Shown here in pieces: positions 1 to 11,141 of a stretch of 64,000 nt of DNA. Each line of letters opens with the position of its first letter. Positions within the stretch are counted from its first letter, which is position 1. Made by a program: the position numbers and the translations under genes. The notes under the pieces are model-generated. The model made no database searches. It had not been told where the DNA came from and saw nothing but the letters and a program-made list of their open reading frames with translations. The DNA comes from Gentiana macrophylla (lineage: Eukaryota; Streptophyta; Magnoliopsida; Gentianales; Gentianaceae), in NCBI GenBank assembly GCA_026214975.1, contig CM047805.1, forward strand, positions 110,665,845 through 110,729,844. The letters are read 5' to 3'.

Positions 1-1455
1 ATTATCGTAGTCCCTCGTTAATTCTATGTTCGATCTTGTTAACTTGAGGTTCTTGGATTTGAGATTAGGGTTTTGGCGTTTTGTAGGTTCGCATATGTTT
101 TGGAAGTAAGTTGTTGTTTGGTTCGTAGTTCGGCTCATCTTTAAGGTAATGACTTCTTCTTATCAAAAGGTTCCATCTTTAAGTTTAAAGATTATGTTTT
201 GAGTTGATTTGAATATTGTTTTAATGCAACTGCACGAAACCAGACATAATTACGTGTTTCTAGGTATTTGCCAAACTGTGTTTTCATAATGTTATTCTAT
301 TTCTAGTTATTTCTATAACTAGTTATGTGCTTTTGGTTATGAATAGTGGGGATAAGATGATAGTTCGGTTGTTATGGTCTTTGTACGTTCTCGTAGGTTA
401 GACATGAATTTACGTGCTTTATGTGCTCCTACGTGTTTATGATTAGTGACCTTGCGACGTATTGTACGGAGTACCATAGGTTTTAAATCCTGTGTTGGAG
501 GTATGACTAACTATGCTAATCCAAGTCATTCTCGAGTCGGCGGTCCCTAAGTCCCACGATTGGAGGTGTTTTAGGCATATTTAGCCGTGTTTCACCAAGT
601 CCATATGCTAAGTCCCGTGGGTTCAAAGTCCCATGAAGACCCGTCGGTTTTAAGTACCATGAGTAAGACAGAATATAGACATGTTAAGTAAGTAAGAGAC
701 AGAGCCAAGATAGTCAAGACACGGACATGCTATGATTAGTAGATAAGTAAAGTATGGGTTGGTAGATGACTTACGTAAGTTTGATTAGTTGAACACGAAC
801 ATAGTAAGTAAGTAATTAATGAAACAAACATGTACGTGCAAGATGAACTGAATGTAGTTAATATGCATTTTTTCTTTGCATTGTTCAAGTTGGATACAAG
901 CTACGTTCCTAAAAGTGGTTTTCTTATGTCTCAAGTTATGCTTTCAACTGTTTTGTAACTAGATAAGTAGATTCATGTCGTGTCTCCCGGCAATCGACAT
1001 ACATGGATCTCCCTTTCGATATTCATTCTCCTTACTGAGCATTTGGCTAGTGCTCACTCCTTTATTTGGAATAAGAAGGTTGCAGGTACATGCCAATTTG
1101 ACGACGAGCTTGGAGTGTTGGCTTAGGATGGAGCAATAGAGTTGTTTATGTTTTAGTTCCCTTTTATAGTTGTTCATTCTTTTCAGACAATTGAGTTGTA
1201 ATGGATAATAGATTTTGCATTCAGTTGTTTATCATTTCGTTTGACAGCAGTTGTAGTTCTGGTTGAGTTTGTTGTATGGAAGACCCTGAGGGTCTATCTT
1301 CCCGAGTCTTTAGCGCCTTTCTTCCGCGCGAATCTTTTATTACTCTGATGCGACACGAGGCTTACGTGAGATTTAGAGTTTACTCTAAATGTCACGTGTC
1401 AAACGCTCTATGTCCGGATAAAGACTCAGTATCAGAGGGGAGGCGTTATAAGTAT
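1..1455. repeat. Non-coding stretch, possible gypsy-type LTR remnant
   Basis: No reading frame here has recognisable domains. Between about 480 and 670 the phrases AAGTCCCAYGA, AGTCCCGTGGG and AGTACCATGAG recur, a style I associate with LTRs of plant Ty3/gypsy chromoviruses. A G-rich stretch ending in GCGTTATA near 1452 resembles the end of such an LTR. I find no partner LTR, primer site or target duplication in the window, so this stays a weak suggestion. Confidence 0.22.
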
Positions 1456-1529
1456 CATGTAAGTTACAAATATTTTTGAAATTCATAGTTTAAATGTAAT
1501 AGGAAGATGATTCAGTACTTCTTTTCTAG

Positions 1530-1530
<1 letters not shown>

Positions 1531-1574
<44 letters not shown>
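1531..1574. repeat. (TA)n microsatellite
   Basis: A pure TA dinucleotide run of about 22 units lies in AT-rich intergenic DNA. Confidence 0.95.
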
Positions 1575-1578
<4 letters not shown>

Positions 1579-2675
1579 CCTCTTATGAAGTTATGTATGA
1601 AATGAAGTAATAAGATACATTTTTCTTCTTTTGTCCAGATCTTTTGTCTTGTTCATTTGGTGTTATACCAATTATTTTATAACGCATTATCAGCAGGAGA
1701 CTCTATCAATGATGAATCAAACGGCTTGACATTTGATTAAGAAATCTTATGGAGTTTTTAGAAAAAAACAATGAATGCCTAAAGATCAACAATGAAGATT
1801 TCAAAGAAGGGATGTATAATGTATTATTTTAATTGAATTCTATTTTTGCTTATAGCTTCGTGATGTTGATTGCATACCAATTGTTTCATTAGTGTTGTCT
1901 TGGTTGATAATATAGTGCTTATGAATGTTTTGTTGTAGCACGAGTCTCTCTGCCGGTTACACCTTGGATTGCTTATAAGATGTAAGATGAGCATATATTT
2001 ATATTTCGGATATAGTAAGATTTACTGATAATGAGATTCAAAGGCTATTCTAGATTTTTAACATTAAAATTATTGACGTTTAACCACTTTTTAATTCCGT
2101 GTGAAAAGTCTAAATTAACTTATATTTTAGGACGGAGGTAGTACAATATATGTCGTGAAATATTAAAAAATAACTTATTTATATGTTTGTTAAATTGTAT
2201 GAAAAAACAAAATAGCGTTATGTTACAGGACGGAAAAAAGTTTGTAAAAATAATAAATAATAACAACATAGTATCATCACATAGTTCCCGCAAAACAACA
2301 CGAACATCTTTCAGGAAGGGAAAAAAAAAAAAAAAAAACAAACAAACTCTGCATCATATGAGGACTAGATACACTAACAAACAATCACCTCTCCCAACTA
2401 ATAAATTTTTATTCACCATATCAACCAATTTCATTTACGGTTTAAATATCTTTTTTTAAGAACATTTTATTGTTCTTGATGTGCACTAACTATTGAGGGT
2501 GAAAATTATATAATAATATAAGAGAACATGAAACATGGATTTTACAATATCGAGGGTCATAAAACGATTTGAAAAGAATACTAGTATTATTGATCACTCA
2601 TCAATGTCAGTTCTCACATGGCTTATAGTATTAATAACAGAATCACTTGAAACTTGAAAGTGGTTTAAAAAACTA
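1575..2675. other. AT-rich intergenic DNA with an orphan Stowaway-like end
   Basis: I see no gene. At 2128-2143 the sequence TAGGACGGAGGTAGTA matches the 3' terminus typical of plant Stowaway (Tc1/mariner) MITEs, like the complete one at 12981-13255. No matching CTACCTCCGTCC terminus is visible upstream, so it may be a truncated copy. An 18-base A run lies at 2321-2338. The short open frames across this region are low in complexity and unconvincing. Confidence 0.4.
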
Positions 2676-2678
2676 TCA

Positions 2679-3072
2679 GAGCATCCACTATGATCGGTTG
2701 TTCCATCTGCAAAAACAAAAAATATGTCAGATTTTCCTTTGTCATACACACAATAGCTCAAAACACCATCCGGAAAAAATAAAACCGTGGAGTTGGAAGG
2801 GGTTCTACCCCCCTTCACCTTCACAGCTGTACACAATTCCCCATATTTATTATTTATTTCTCTTACCTCAAAAGCATGAAATGTTTAAATAAATAAAATA
2901 AAAATAATTTTGAAAAACCCAACATTCATCTCCGGCTAATCATTTCTTATAAAGTAGTTGTCATATCTTGAACCATAGTGTAGTAGTTCTTTTTTTTAAA
3001 GCCATAAACTTAAAATATTAATATTATATTGTCAGCCACCACCCCAAAACCAATCGGCCATTGCCGATGCTC
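2679..3072. mobile_element. MITE, PIF/Harbinger-like
   Basis: The element starts GAGCATCCACTATGATCGG, and its other end reads CCATTGCCGATGCTC. The reverse complement of that end, GAGCATCGGCAATGG, is an imperfect match to the start. Both sides carry the trinucleotide TCA (2676-2678 and 3073-3075), a 3-bp target duplication. Three-base duplications are typical of PIF/Harbinger elements, although TWA is the usual sequence. It has no coding capacity, as expected for a MITE of about 394 bp. An 80-codon minus-strand frame overlapping it is not a gene. Confidence 0.5.
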
Positions 3073-3075
3073 TCA

Positions 3076-3646
3076 TAAACAACCAAATGACTGAGTTACG
3101 TACATACTTGACCAAATCTGCATTGTTTTACGTATTGTTAGACAACCGGCCGGTAAGGATTCCGGTTGGATTGGGGCGGAACAAAAATAACTAGAACTAA
3201 TCAAGTGTAAAATACTTTGGTTTGCAATTGGTTTGGGTCGTTTCTTTTTGGGTCATTTTTGTTTTCAGTTTGGATTGGTTTATTAGATTTTTTGTTTTGC
3301 ACACCCCTACGTATATATGCTAGACAAAATGTATATGGATAAAACTTATAATTAAAAAAAAAGAAACATTGAAACAAATAGTACAAACATTTGTATCAAA
3401 TGCCGTTGACGAATTCTTTATGTTACATATTCAAACACATCATTCTGTATTTTATCTCTATCTTTTCTCCAGAGTTCGACTTTTGCCTAAACTCTTGATA
3501 ACTGGCGCATTATGGAGGTTAGTGGGGTAATCTTTTAGGAGTTTAATTCCCAATAACTCTATTAGTTTCACCTTAAATATTTTTTATAATTAATTACCCA
3601 ATAATAAATCAAGGTAAATAAATATTTAAGATAACTAAACCAGTAA
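3076..3646. other. AT-rich intergenic DNA, no gene seen
   Basis: Nothing coding is recognisable. The stretch 3160-3310, rich in GGTTTGG/GGATTGG words and ending TTTTGCACACCCC, looks like the terminal part of common plant hAT-type elements. Paired ends were not found. Confidence 0.3.
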
Positions 3647-3656
3647 CTTTTTTTTT

Positions 3657-4075
3657 GGGGGTATCTTTGGCACCCCCAATTTACTACTGTCACCCCTATT
3701 ACTCCCAGCACCATAAAAAATTACTTCGGCATCCGGTGATTTTTTATAAAGAGAACGTCAGTCACACTGGTGTTCCTTGTTGTACACCAACGTTTAGAAA
3801 CGTCAGTCCACGACTTTCCACTGGCGTTTCTTGTGGCACACCAACGTCAGTGTCGTTGATGTTCATCAAGGAACACCAGTGTGACTGACGTTTTTTTCAT
3901 CCGAAAAAAAAATCAAAAAATGGGTGCCTGAAGTAAAAACGAGGGTGCTAATAGAACCCACACTGATGTTGGTGTTCAACAAGGAACACCGGTGTGACTG
4001 ACTTTTTTTTTCATCCGAAAAAATAATCAAAAAATGGGTGCCTGAAGTAAAAACGAGAGTGCTAATAGAACTCAC
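3657..4075. mobile_element. Mutator-like MITE with a duplicated right end
   Basis: The left end, GGGGGTATCTTTGGCACCC, is an imperfect inverted match to the right end, which reads AGAGTGCTAATAGAACTCAC on the plus strand. It is flanked on both sides by CTTTTTTTTT (3647-3656 and 4076-4085), compatible with the 9-bp duplications of Mutator-like elements, although the sequence is low in complexity. Inside are inverted copies of AACGTCAGTCACACTGGTGTT. The right end (about 3850-3958) is repeated in tandem at about 3966-4075, so this copy carries two right termini. A relative sits at 13373-13740. Confidence 0.55.
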
Positions 4076-4105
4076 CTTTTTTTTTAGAACAAACCACTAA
4101 CTTTT

Positions 4106-5830
4106 TGTTGGTCCCTTGGAAAGGCTAACACAAGTTTAAGTTTAGGGGGTGAATAAACTTGTCACCAAAAATTTTCCTAAAATCGAAAAAGCCCCCAGAA
4201 TCGAGTTTTGCCAAACTCAAACTGATGCTCAGCTCAGTTTTGTTCCTGTCCTTTAACTTGTGCGGAGTTTAGCTAACTCAACAAAGTATAAGTCAATACT
4301 GACTTATATCTAGTTTTGTTAACTGGCAGCGGATATTTTAGCCTTTAACAACTAGTTAACTTAGTTTCAGAGTGAAAACCATATACATAAACTACAATAA
4401 AGTAAATGAATGCGTAAAGTAAATAAACAAGAATTATAGAGGTTCCAGGTGGTGTAATCCTGTACGTCCTCTCTTCCCTGTGATGCGGAGGAAAATTCCA
4501 CTACACTTTGAGATGGCCCGGTTACAAAGAGTCCTAAACTGATAGTCCTTGACTAATCCCTAGCTTCACTATCTAAACACTTGTAGAACAGTAGGATTTG
4601 TCTTTGTCCAAGCTGCTTTGAAACACTTGGTCCTTGAGAGGTAGAATTGCCTCTTCACCACTCATCACAAACACAGTCTTCCCGATCGCACTCAACCTGC
4701 CCTTCACACCTTCTTGGTGTTTCACGATCTAACCTCTCGATAAAATCAAAGTTGAGACTTGAATCAATAACTATGATTCAATTGTGATTAGAGCTTTTCT
4801 TCTGGATAATTAAATTTAGTACGGCTCTGAATTTCTCCAAGTGATAGATTCTTGATTTTGCTTGAATGTGCTTAGATACTTGAAGAAATTTTCTTGATCT
4901 TGCAATTTAGCACTTAGCAGGAATTCTTTCGAAAATGGCTTTCCCCCTTAATTAAATATTTTCTTGACTAGATAGATTCTTATTTTTAATTCATCCTTTT
5001 TTGTTGTTGTTGTAGATGTAGTCTATTTATAGGGTTTGTTTCTCCCGCTTGAATGTTGTAACGGCTATATTTTGTGACCGTTCGATTTGTCGAGAGTTCA
5101 TCCAATAAAATCGCCTTTATAACGTTCGATCGCACGATCGATTGTTGGATGGTGACATATATAAAAGCGAGTTTCTTATCGATTTTATAATCGAGTTTAA
5201 TACTTGTCGTTTTTGATCGACTTGGAGCGTTAATCGAGATTTTACTCTTCTTCAAATATCAGTACTCCAGTTTCATCTGATTATAATTAACTTAATCAGA
5301 GTACACCATAACGAATTATCTTCTAATAATTCATTGTCCTTATGATTCTTAGGTCTTCATACAAGATCTATAAAGTCAGTTCATGTCATCACAATCTTGC
5401 CTAAATTCTAACTTTACAGTCTCGACTTGTAATCTTCATAACTGAGTTTGAACCCTCAGTTCTTCAATCTTCAATAACTGAGTCTGTGACCCTCGGTTCT
5501 TGATCTTAATAGATAAGCCAACTCGAGTCTCAGTGTCCTCAAATGAACTTATCTTCTTCAGTTTCTTTGTAAACTCAGTTTCCTAGTTATCTCGGTTTTC
5601 TAGTTATCTTAGTTTTCTAGTTTTTCTCAGTTCAAAACCTAGAACTATTACAGTGCTAGTCTGATTTAACCTATACAAATATCAGACTCTATTAAATCCT
5701 ATACATTGATATCTAGACATCTTTTTGCCTTGCACTATAACAGCTAGTTATGACACTTCATCAATGAGGTTAAGAACAATAACTGATTAGGTGATTAATC
5801 ATCATCAAAACATAAATTTTATTTCCAACA
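4106..5830 (-). repeat. E1 3' LTR (left copy)
   Basis: This 1725-bp repeat with TG...CA ends closely matches 11142-12898. Differences from the other copy are unevenly spread. Many consist of CTG/CAG trinucleotides in one copy replaced by TCG/CGA in the other, especially around 4183, 4201 and 5060-5240. Confidence 0.88.
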
Positions 5831-5844
5831 ATTTCCCCCTTTTT
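5831..5844 (-). promoter_or_regulatory. E1 polypurine tract
   Basis: On the minus strand AAAAAGGGGGAAAT sits directly before the 3' LTR. This is the position and composition expected for the plus-strand DNA synthesis primer. Confidence 0.75.
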
Positions 5845-6004
5845 GATGATGTCAATACCCTCCTTAAAAGCAATGCAAAAAGATAAAATACAATACAGTA
5901 AATAACGCAATGAACTGAGAGACTAAGAATTTATTTGATAACGGAGTTACAAGATAGAGTAATAAAATACAACATGATAAAAAGAACTAGAAGATAGTTT
6001 CTTT

Positions 6005-9000
6005 TTACTTGGCTGATAGAGAAAATTGATTATCATAATTTACGCAGCAATGAGATCTCATAGCATCATTTGTAGCTGAGCTTTCAATTCCATGGATGCT
6101 TGCCCAAATGTTCCATGATTCAGATAAGTTGTGCTTCTTGAAAAATTTGTTTTTGAAGAGGACTGCAAAAGTGAAGACAGTTGTCCTTAGTCTTTCATTG
6201 GTGGCTGTTCTCAGTAGGTTTTGAATAAATTCAGGTTCAGCATTTTCAATTTTCTCTGATTGTTTATCAATGATACCATCTGCTTCCCATTTCTTCAGTT
6301 TATTCCAATAATGCATGAGCACCTTCTGCATGTGTAGGAACGATTCTAGAGATTCTTCTTTTGATACTCATTCCCTATCTGGTAAGTTTGTAAATAAACT
6401 GTATAGTCGAGAATCCAAACCAACTCTCTTGTCAGTCGGTTCAGAGTATTTAACAATCAGCTCCATTTCTTCATCAGTGAAATCTCCTCTTGCTTTCTTC
6501 AGTTCTTTCAACTTATCATCAACATTTGTAAGGACTTGTGGCATCTCAGCTGCATGGACTTTTAAGATATCCAAACTTTCCCCCTTATTGACATCATCTT
6601 TGTGAATCAGGCTCTTGATGTAAACGTTCAGTGTTTGTTGAGTTGATGCCAAAATGGTTTGAGCCACAACAGAGTCCTTCATGCCCTGTTCCATTAAGAT
6701 CATTCTATCTACCAGATTGTTAAGAATAATTTCCCATCTATCTTGAGTTTCATCTCTTCTTGTATCATGCTCGATGGTTGTTTCGAGAAGCTCAAGCGAG
6801 GGTGTTTTTTGATTATCATTCATTGATATCCATTTTCTTTTCAAGATTGCTTCTTTCATCTTTACTGGCTTCTAAGGCATGTAGAACCTTTCCAAATAAG
6901 CTGTTATCGTCTTTCTGAATTCTGATTATCTCATTATGATAAAACTTAATGATATCAACCTGAGTGGGTAAATCTTTTGAACTTCCTGCTTGTTGTTCTT
7001 TTTCTTTGTTTGTCTCGGCCTCAGTTGGTTTGGCTTGTTTTAGAGGTGAGAGAACAACTTGCTTCAGTTTTTCTCTGTATTCAGCCAATTGTCTTCTTTC
7101 TTCAAATTGTTTCTTAGCTTCTTCCAAGATTGATGAGTCAATGACTTTTGCAGGTGACATATGTACATTGAATTCATCATCTGACTCTTCTTCAGGCATG
7201 TTTGCCATATTTCTTGCTATTTCAAGTGTAGACTTGTCAGTGGGAGGTTGGTAACCTCCTTCTTGTTCTTTGTCTTGCTGTCTTTCATATACACTTTCAT
7301 AACTTGAACTTCCACTGCTTTCACCAGAACTACTAGAATCATCATCAGTGTTATGTTATGTTGCAGTTTTCTTTTCTTGTTGAGAGGCAAAAATCCATTT
7401 TTGTAAGTTAATCATCATCATCGTTCTTTTTGGAACTTCCACCAGCTGTGACTTCCTTCCAATAATTGTTTCTAATCAACGCATGCCCTTGATTTAAGAA
7501 CTCATTGGTATTGATTATTTCTGATTGATTTGTGATGTTGTATAAATCAAATACCCATTTCTCAGTAATTTTCATTTCTGCCTGCTGACTTCTTTGATTG
7601 GCAATGGAACTGAATTTCCAAGTTTGATATCTGCGCAACCGCTCATAGTCAACTATCATTAGTTCACCATGATCAGTTGTGGACTTAAATGGTGTGAGAG
7701 TGTCCTCTGATTCTCTTATGATCTCTTTTCCTTCTTCTGGAATAGAATCTTCAATTTGCATTGGATCATCAGTTCTTGCAACATCATCAGTCTGCATAAG
7801 ATCGGTTCTGCTGATTCCTCCCTCAGCAGTGTCTGGAACGACTGATGTCTCTTTTTCAATAACAGAAACTGAGATTAACGGCTCAGTTTCCAAAAATTTC
7901 TCACTTACAAGTTCTTCAGCAACTTGTTTTTCACTAGAGTTCAAGTTCTAATTCAATAAGCTGGAACTCTTTCTCGATTGGTTCAACAAGTTCTTCTTCA
8001 TTAACTTGCTCATCCAAGTGAATATCCTTGGTTGATTCTTTTTCTGCTTCAGCCTCTTTTTCCTCTGGGTGAGGAACTGGAAATTCTTTTATTGTTTCCT
8101 CGTGTTCCAATCTGGGGGCAGATTCTTGAGAAGTAGACTTGGATTTTGAAAGCAACATGAGCATATTCAGCGTTGTTTCGTCAACCAGTCTTTCATCACA
8201 TGCCGATTCTTCATCAACATGCTCGGTTCGTGGTCTGTTTCCGAGTTTGAGCTTCCTTTTGTATGACAGTTTCAACAACTTGTTCTTTGTTGACAACTTC
8301 AGTTTCCATTGTTACTTATTTTTCTTGTGATTTGTGTGTTTGGTTCTTGAATTGGTAAAACTTGATTACCAAATCGGAGTGGTCTCGGTGAGAGCAGCTT
8401 CAGTTCTTATTACTGGTGTTGGTGACACTTCTGTTGATTTTTCAGTAACTTGATCAGTTATGCCTTTTTCTGTATCTTCCAACTGTTTTCTTCTTTTCCT
8501 TAGATCTTCAATATGTTCCAAAACTTCATCTCGATTCATGAGTTTCTTCGATTTCGCTTTTCTTCTTTTAGGTTCATTCACAGATTTCCCGACTTTCCTT
8601 TTTCCGGCTTTTTTCTTCCTTAACAACGATCTTCCCATCAAGAATCGGTGTTTCTTTTCTCTTAGCAATTCCAAAATGGTCTAGTATTCTTTGGACTACT
8701 AATGCGAGAGTTTTCTTATGATAAAATCGACCCTTTTTGACATCAGTTTTCTTCTTGGGTAAGTCAATTGATTGTGCTGTCAATTGATCAAACCGATACC
8801 TTGGCCAATTGAAACTTTCTTCAAACCAAATCACATATAGCAAATCTAATTTTGCTCCAGATAGATTGCTGAAGTTTCCTGCATTTCCAATTATGCAATT
8901 TGCTAACATCTTTGAGAGAAAATTAAATTCTGGCTTGAGTAAGCTTGTGCTCCCAGTCTGTGAGACAACAGATTCTCCATTAATCGCTATATCTTTCCAT

Positions 9001-9343
9001 AGCTTCTCCTTTTGTTAGTTAGCTTGATGGCTGCTGATCCTCCAGATTTGTCAAACCCAAAGATTTCTGCAATTAGATCTTTGGTGACCTTGATCTCCTT
9101 ACCATTGACAGTAGTGGTATAGGTGTGTGTGTCTTCTCCTTCTATAGTTGTCTTCCCGAATTCATAGAAGTCTCCATTGCTTTCTAGACATACACTTTTC
9201 AGATCGATGTTGAATGCAGCATCCAAACCTTTAATTTTTTGGATTTTTGTTGCAATTGAATTGACTAGTGTTTGATCAATATACTTTGCAATATACTGAT
9301 CAAGAGATACGATCATTCCGGGTTCAACAAGAGTGAAAGTCAT
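6005..9343 (-). pseudogene. E1 unassigned coding block (possible env-like or cargo ORF)
   Basis: Successive minus-strand frames (9343-8987, 8909-8574, 8674-8366, 8296-7934, 7944-7408, 7208-6816, 6859-6368, 6331-6005) overlap or abut and look like one long protein broken by frameshifts and stops, about 1,100 codons overall. The first segment (MTFTLVEPGM start) looks globular, with a motif KVTKDLIAEIFGF. The middle is Lys/Arg-rich, then strongly acidic with many Glu, Ser and Thr. The C-terminal segments are predicted by eye to be helical or coiled-coil. I see no polymerase, integrase or protease motif, no zinc knuckle and no clear membrane segment. The position where pol or a post-pol ORF should be suggests the env-like ORF described for SIRE/Maximus elements, or captured sequence. 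I do not recognise the family. Confidence 0.45.
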
Positions 9344-9749
9344 TTTTCTGGATTTGAATGAGAGTTTTGAAAATTTGAGATTCAGAGAGTGGATTCAAAA
9401 TTTAAGCGTAAAGAATTATAAACGAAAATTCAGGGTATTTATAATTTGTAGCAAGGGTAGTTAAGAATTGAGTGGGACTTAAAACGTCTTGTCATAAATA
9501 TTTTGAGATTGCGAAAAAGGTGGATGAGTGGAAAATATGGACGGTTTAGATTGAGAAGGACCACGTCTTTTCTTGATATCTGTAGCTAGAGAATAGTAAA
9601 TAGAGTAGGTACGGTGTATCAACAGCTGTATGCACTCAATTTTGTCCTTGTGCTGAATTCAAAAACTCAGTTGTAAATAAAGCTCAGTTTTGTGAATTAA
9701 GCTCCTTAGTTCTTAGCTAGCGATATTTCTCTTGCAAAACAAAATAAGA
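9344..9749 (-). other. E1 non-coding junction between gag remnant and unknown ORF block
   Basis: About 400 bp of AT-rich sequence separate the end of the gag remnant from the first Met of the unknown coding block. In an intact copia element the protease would begin directly after the gag end. The deletion junction that removed pol must therefore lie here, or the unknown ORF has its own leader here. Confidence 0.4.
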
Positions 9750-11046
9750 AATTTTTGGTACCCATATCTGTTTGGGTCCTAACTGATTAGCTTTCGATGA
9801 TACAACTTTATTTTTAACTTTATACCTCTCTTGATATTTTGACTGAGTAAAGTCAGCTTTCACACACTTTTCCTGTTTTGTCTTAACAACTTTAGTTTTG
9901 TTCAGTTTGTGAAACTGATGTGATGGTTCATTCCAATCTTCATCAGTGGGAAATAGTCTTCCTTTCCCTCTGAGTCTATTATTCCATGAATGATCTTCAT
10001 TCTTAGATGGATATGAATTGAAGATTTTTCTTACTGATCTCGGATCGTTTCTGCTTTAAATTTTCCGAGTCTTCCTCAAAATCTGTTGGCTTGGTGAATT
10101 TTACCAAGCTGATTTTCGATTTTATCGATTTGTGCGTTTGGTTGTGCTGAGTTTTTGTCAGTTCTAATAATTTTATCAGTTTCCTGAGTTCCTGACTTTT
10201 GAGTAGTCACAAATTTTATTGCAACTGATCTTGGTCTGAACTTAGAATTATACTGATTATCAAACCCTAAACCAGATATATCTCCAAATGGTTTTCTGGT
10301 TTGAATTGAACTCGAAATTGGATCAGCTGATGATTCTATGATGTTTATTGCTTTTGTTGGTTCATCGGTTGGTCGAATTACCTCGGTTCCATTATTAGCC
10401 TTGATTTGATTAATTTCAGCATTCAATCTCGAAATTTTAGCTTTCAATAACTTTTTCTCCTTTTTGACATTCTCAAAATTCTTTTGAGTTACCTCTAATT
10501 CCTTTATGAGTATGTCCAAGGTTTTATTGAAATCATCATTTCTTTGATTGTTTATGGTAGTGTGAGTCTTTGGATGTAGATGCGATTACCTCACGATTTT
10601 TGATAGGTAGATCTTCCGTCGAGGAATCATCATCAATTAGAACTTGTTTTCCTTTAACAAAGTAGCATTTGCTGTGTAGCTCTAGCAGATATGATTTCTT
10701 CATCACTTTCACCTCCATGACTTGTAGGCGAGTCTCATCAATATCTTTGGCTTTTGCCTTTGGATGGATCCTTGGTTAGTTTTTCTTCTATATAATTAGC
10801 TACTCGAAGTAACTCTCTTTCTGCTTCTTCTGAAAGATCTCTTAGGGATGGAAATCCTCTGGATTCATCATCAACTTTCGCATTAAGCTCAATGTCTTCA
10901 TCATAACTAAAATGAGGTTCCGGATTTGTGTGAGAGCTTGTAGTACTGAATCTTTCAAATACTTGATCGTGGAAATCATAGACAACATTCTGCAAGTAGT
11001 CAGTCAGGGGGTTATTTAGCCAGTTTCTAATTCTAGATGCATCCAT
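9750..11046 (-). pseudogene. gag: E1 gag C-terminal remnant (copia type)
   Basis: Three frames (11046-10738, 10718-10536, 10519-10076) plus a further segment to about 9753 follow the primer site. The first starts MDASRIRNWL, about 80 bp downstream of the primer site. A later part is a Lys/Glu-rich coiled coil, then KPFGDISGLGF, then, after more frameshifts, GPKQIWVPK at about 9753-9779. In SIRE-like copia gags a coiled coil, a GLG(F/Y) motif and a GPKxxWVPK motif occur in this order just upstream of the protease. The usual N-terminal capsid domain and a clear CCHC zinc knuckle are not visible, so this is a partial, broken gag. Confidence 0.5.
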
Positions 11047-11127
11047 TGTAATGAAGTACAGTAAGGGTTTTCAACAACTGGTTTGTAACTTGAGCAGTAA
11101 CAACTCGGATCTCCTCCAAAAGAACTT

Positions 11128-11139
11128 GCTCCGATACCA
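11128..11139 (-). promoter_or_regulatory. E1 primer-binding site (tRNA-Met type)
   Basis: On the minus strand TGGTATCGGAGC begins two bases after the 5' LTR. It differs by one base from the usual initiator tRNA-Met site TGGTATCAGAGC. It fixes the element's orientation as minus. Confidence 0.8.
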
Positions 11140-11141
11140 AT

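Noticed and set aside
1276..1479. 67-codon frame starting MEDPEGLSSR.
   Set aside because: It is short, has no relatives I recognise, and lies in a stretch that looks like an LTR end.
2187..2459. 90-codon plus-strand frame.
   Set aside because: Its Lys-rich stretch comes from an 18-base A run. There is no family resemblance, and the opposite strand shows an equally meaningless frame.
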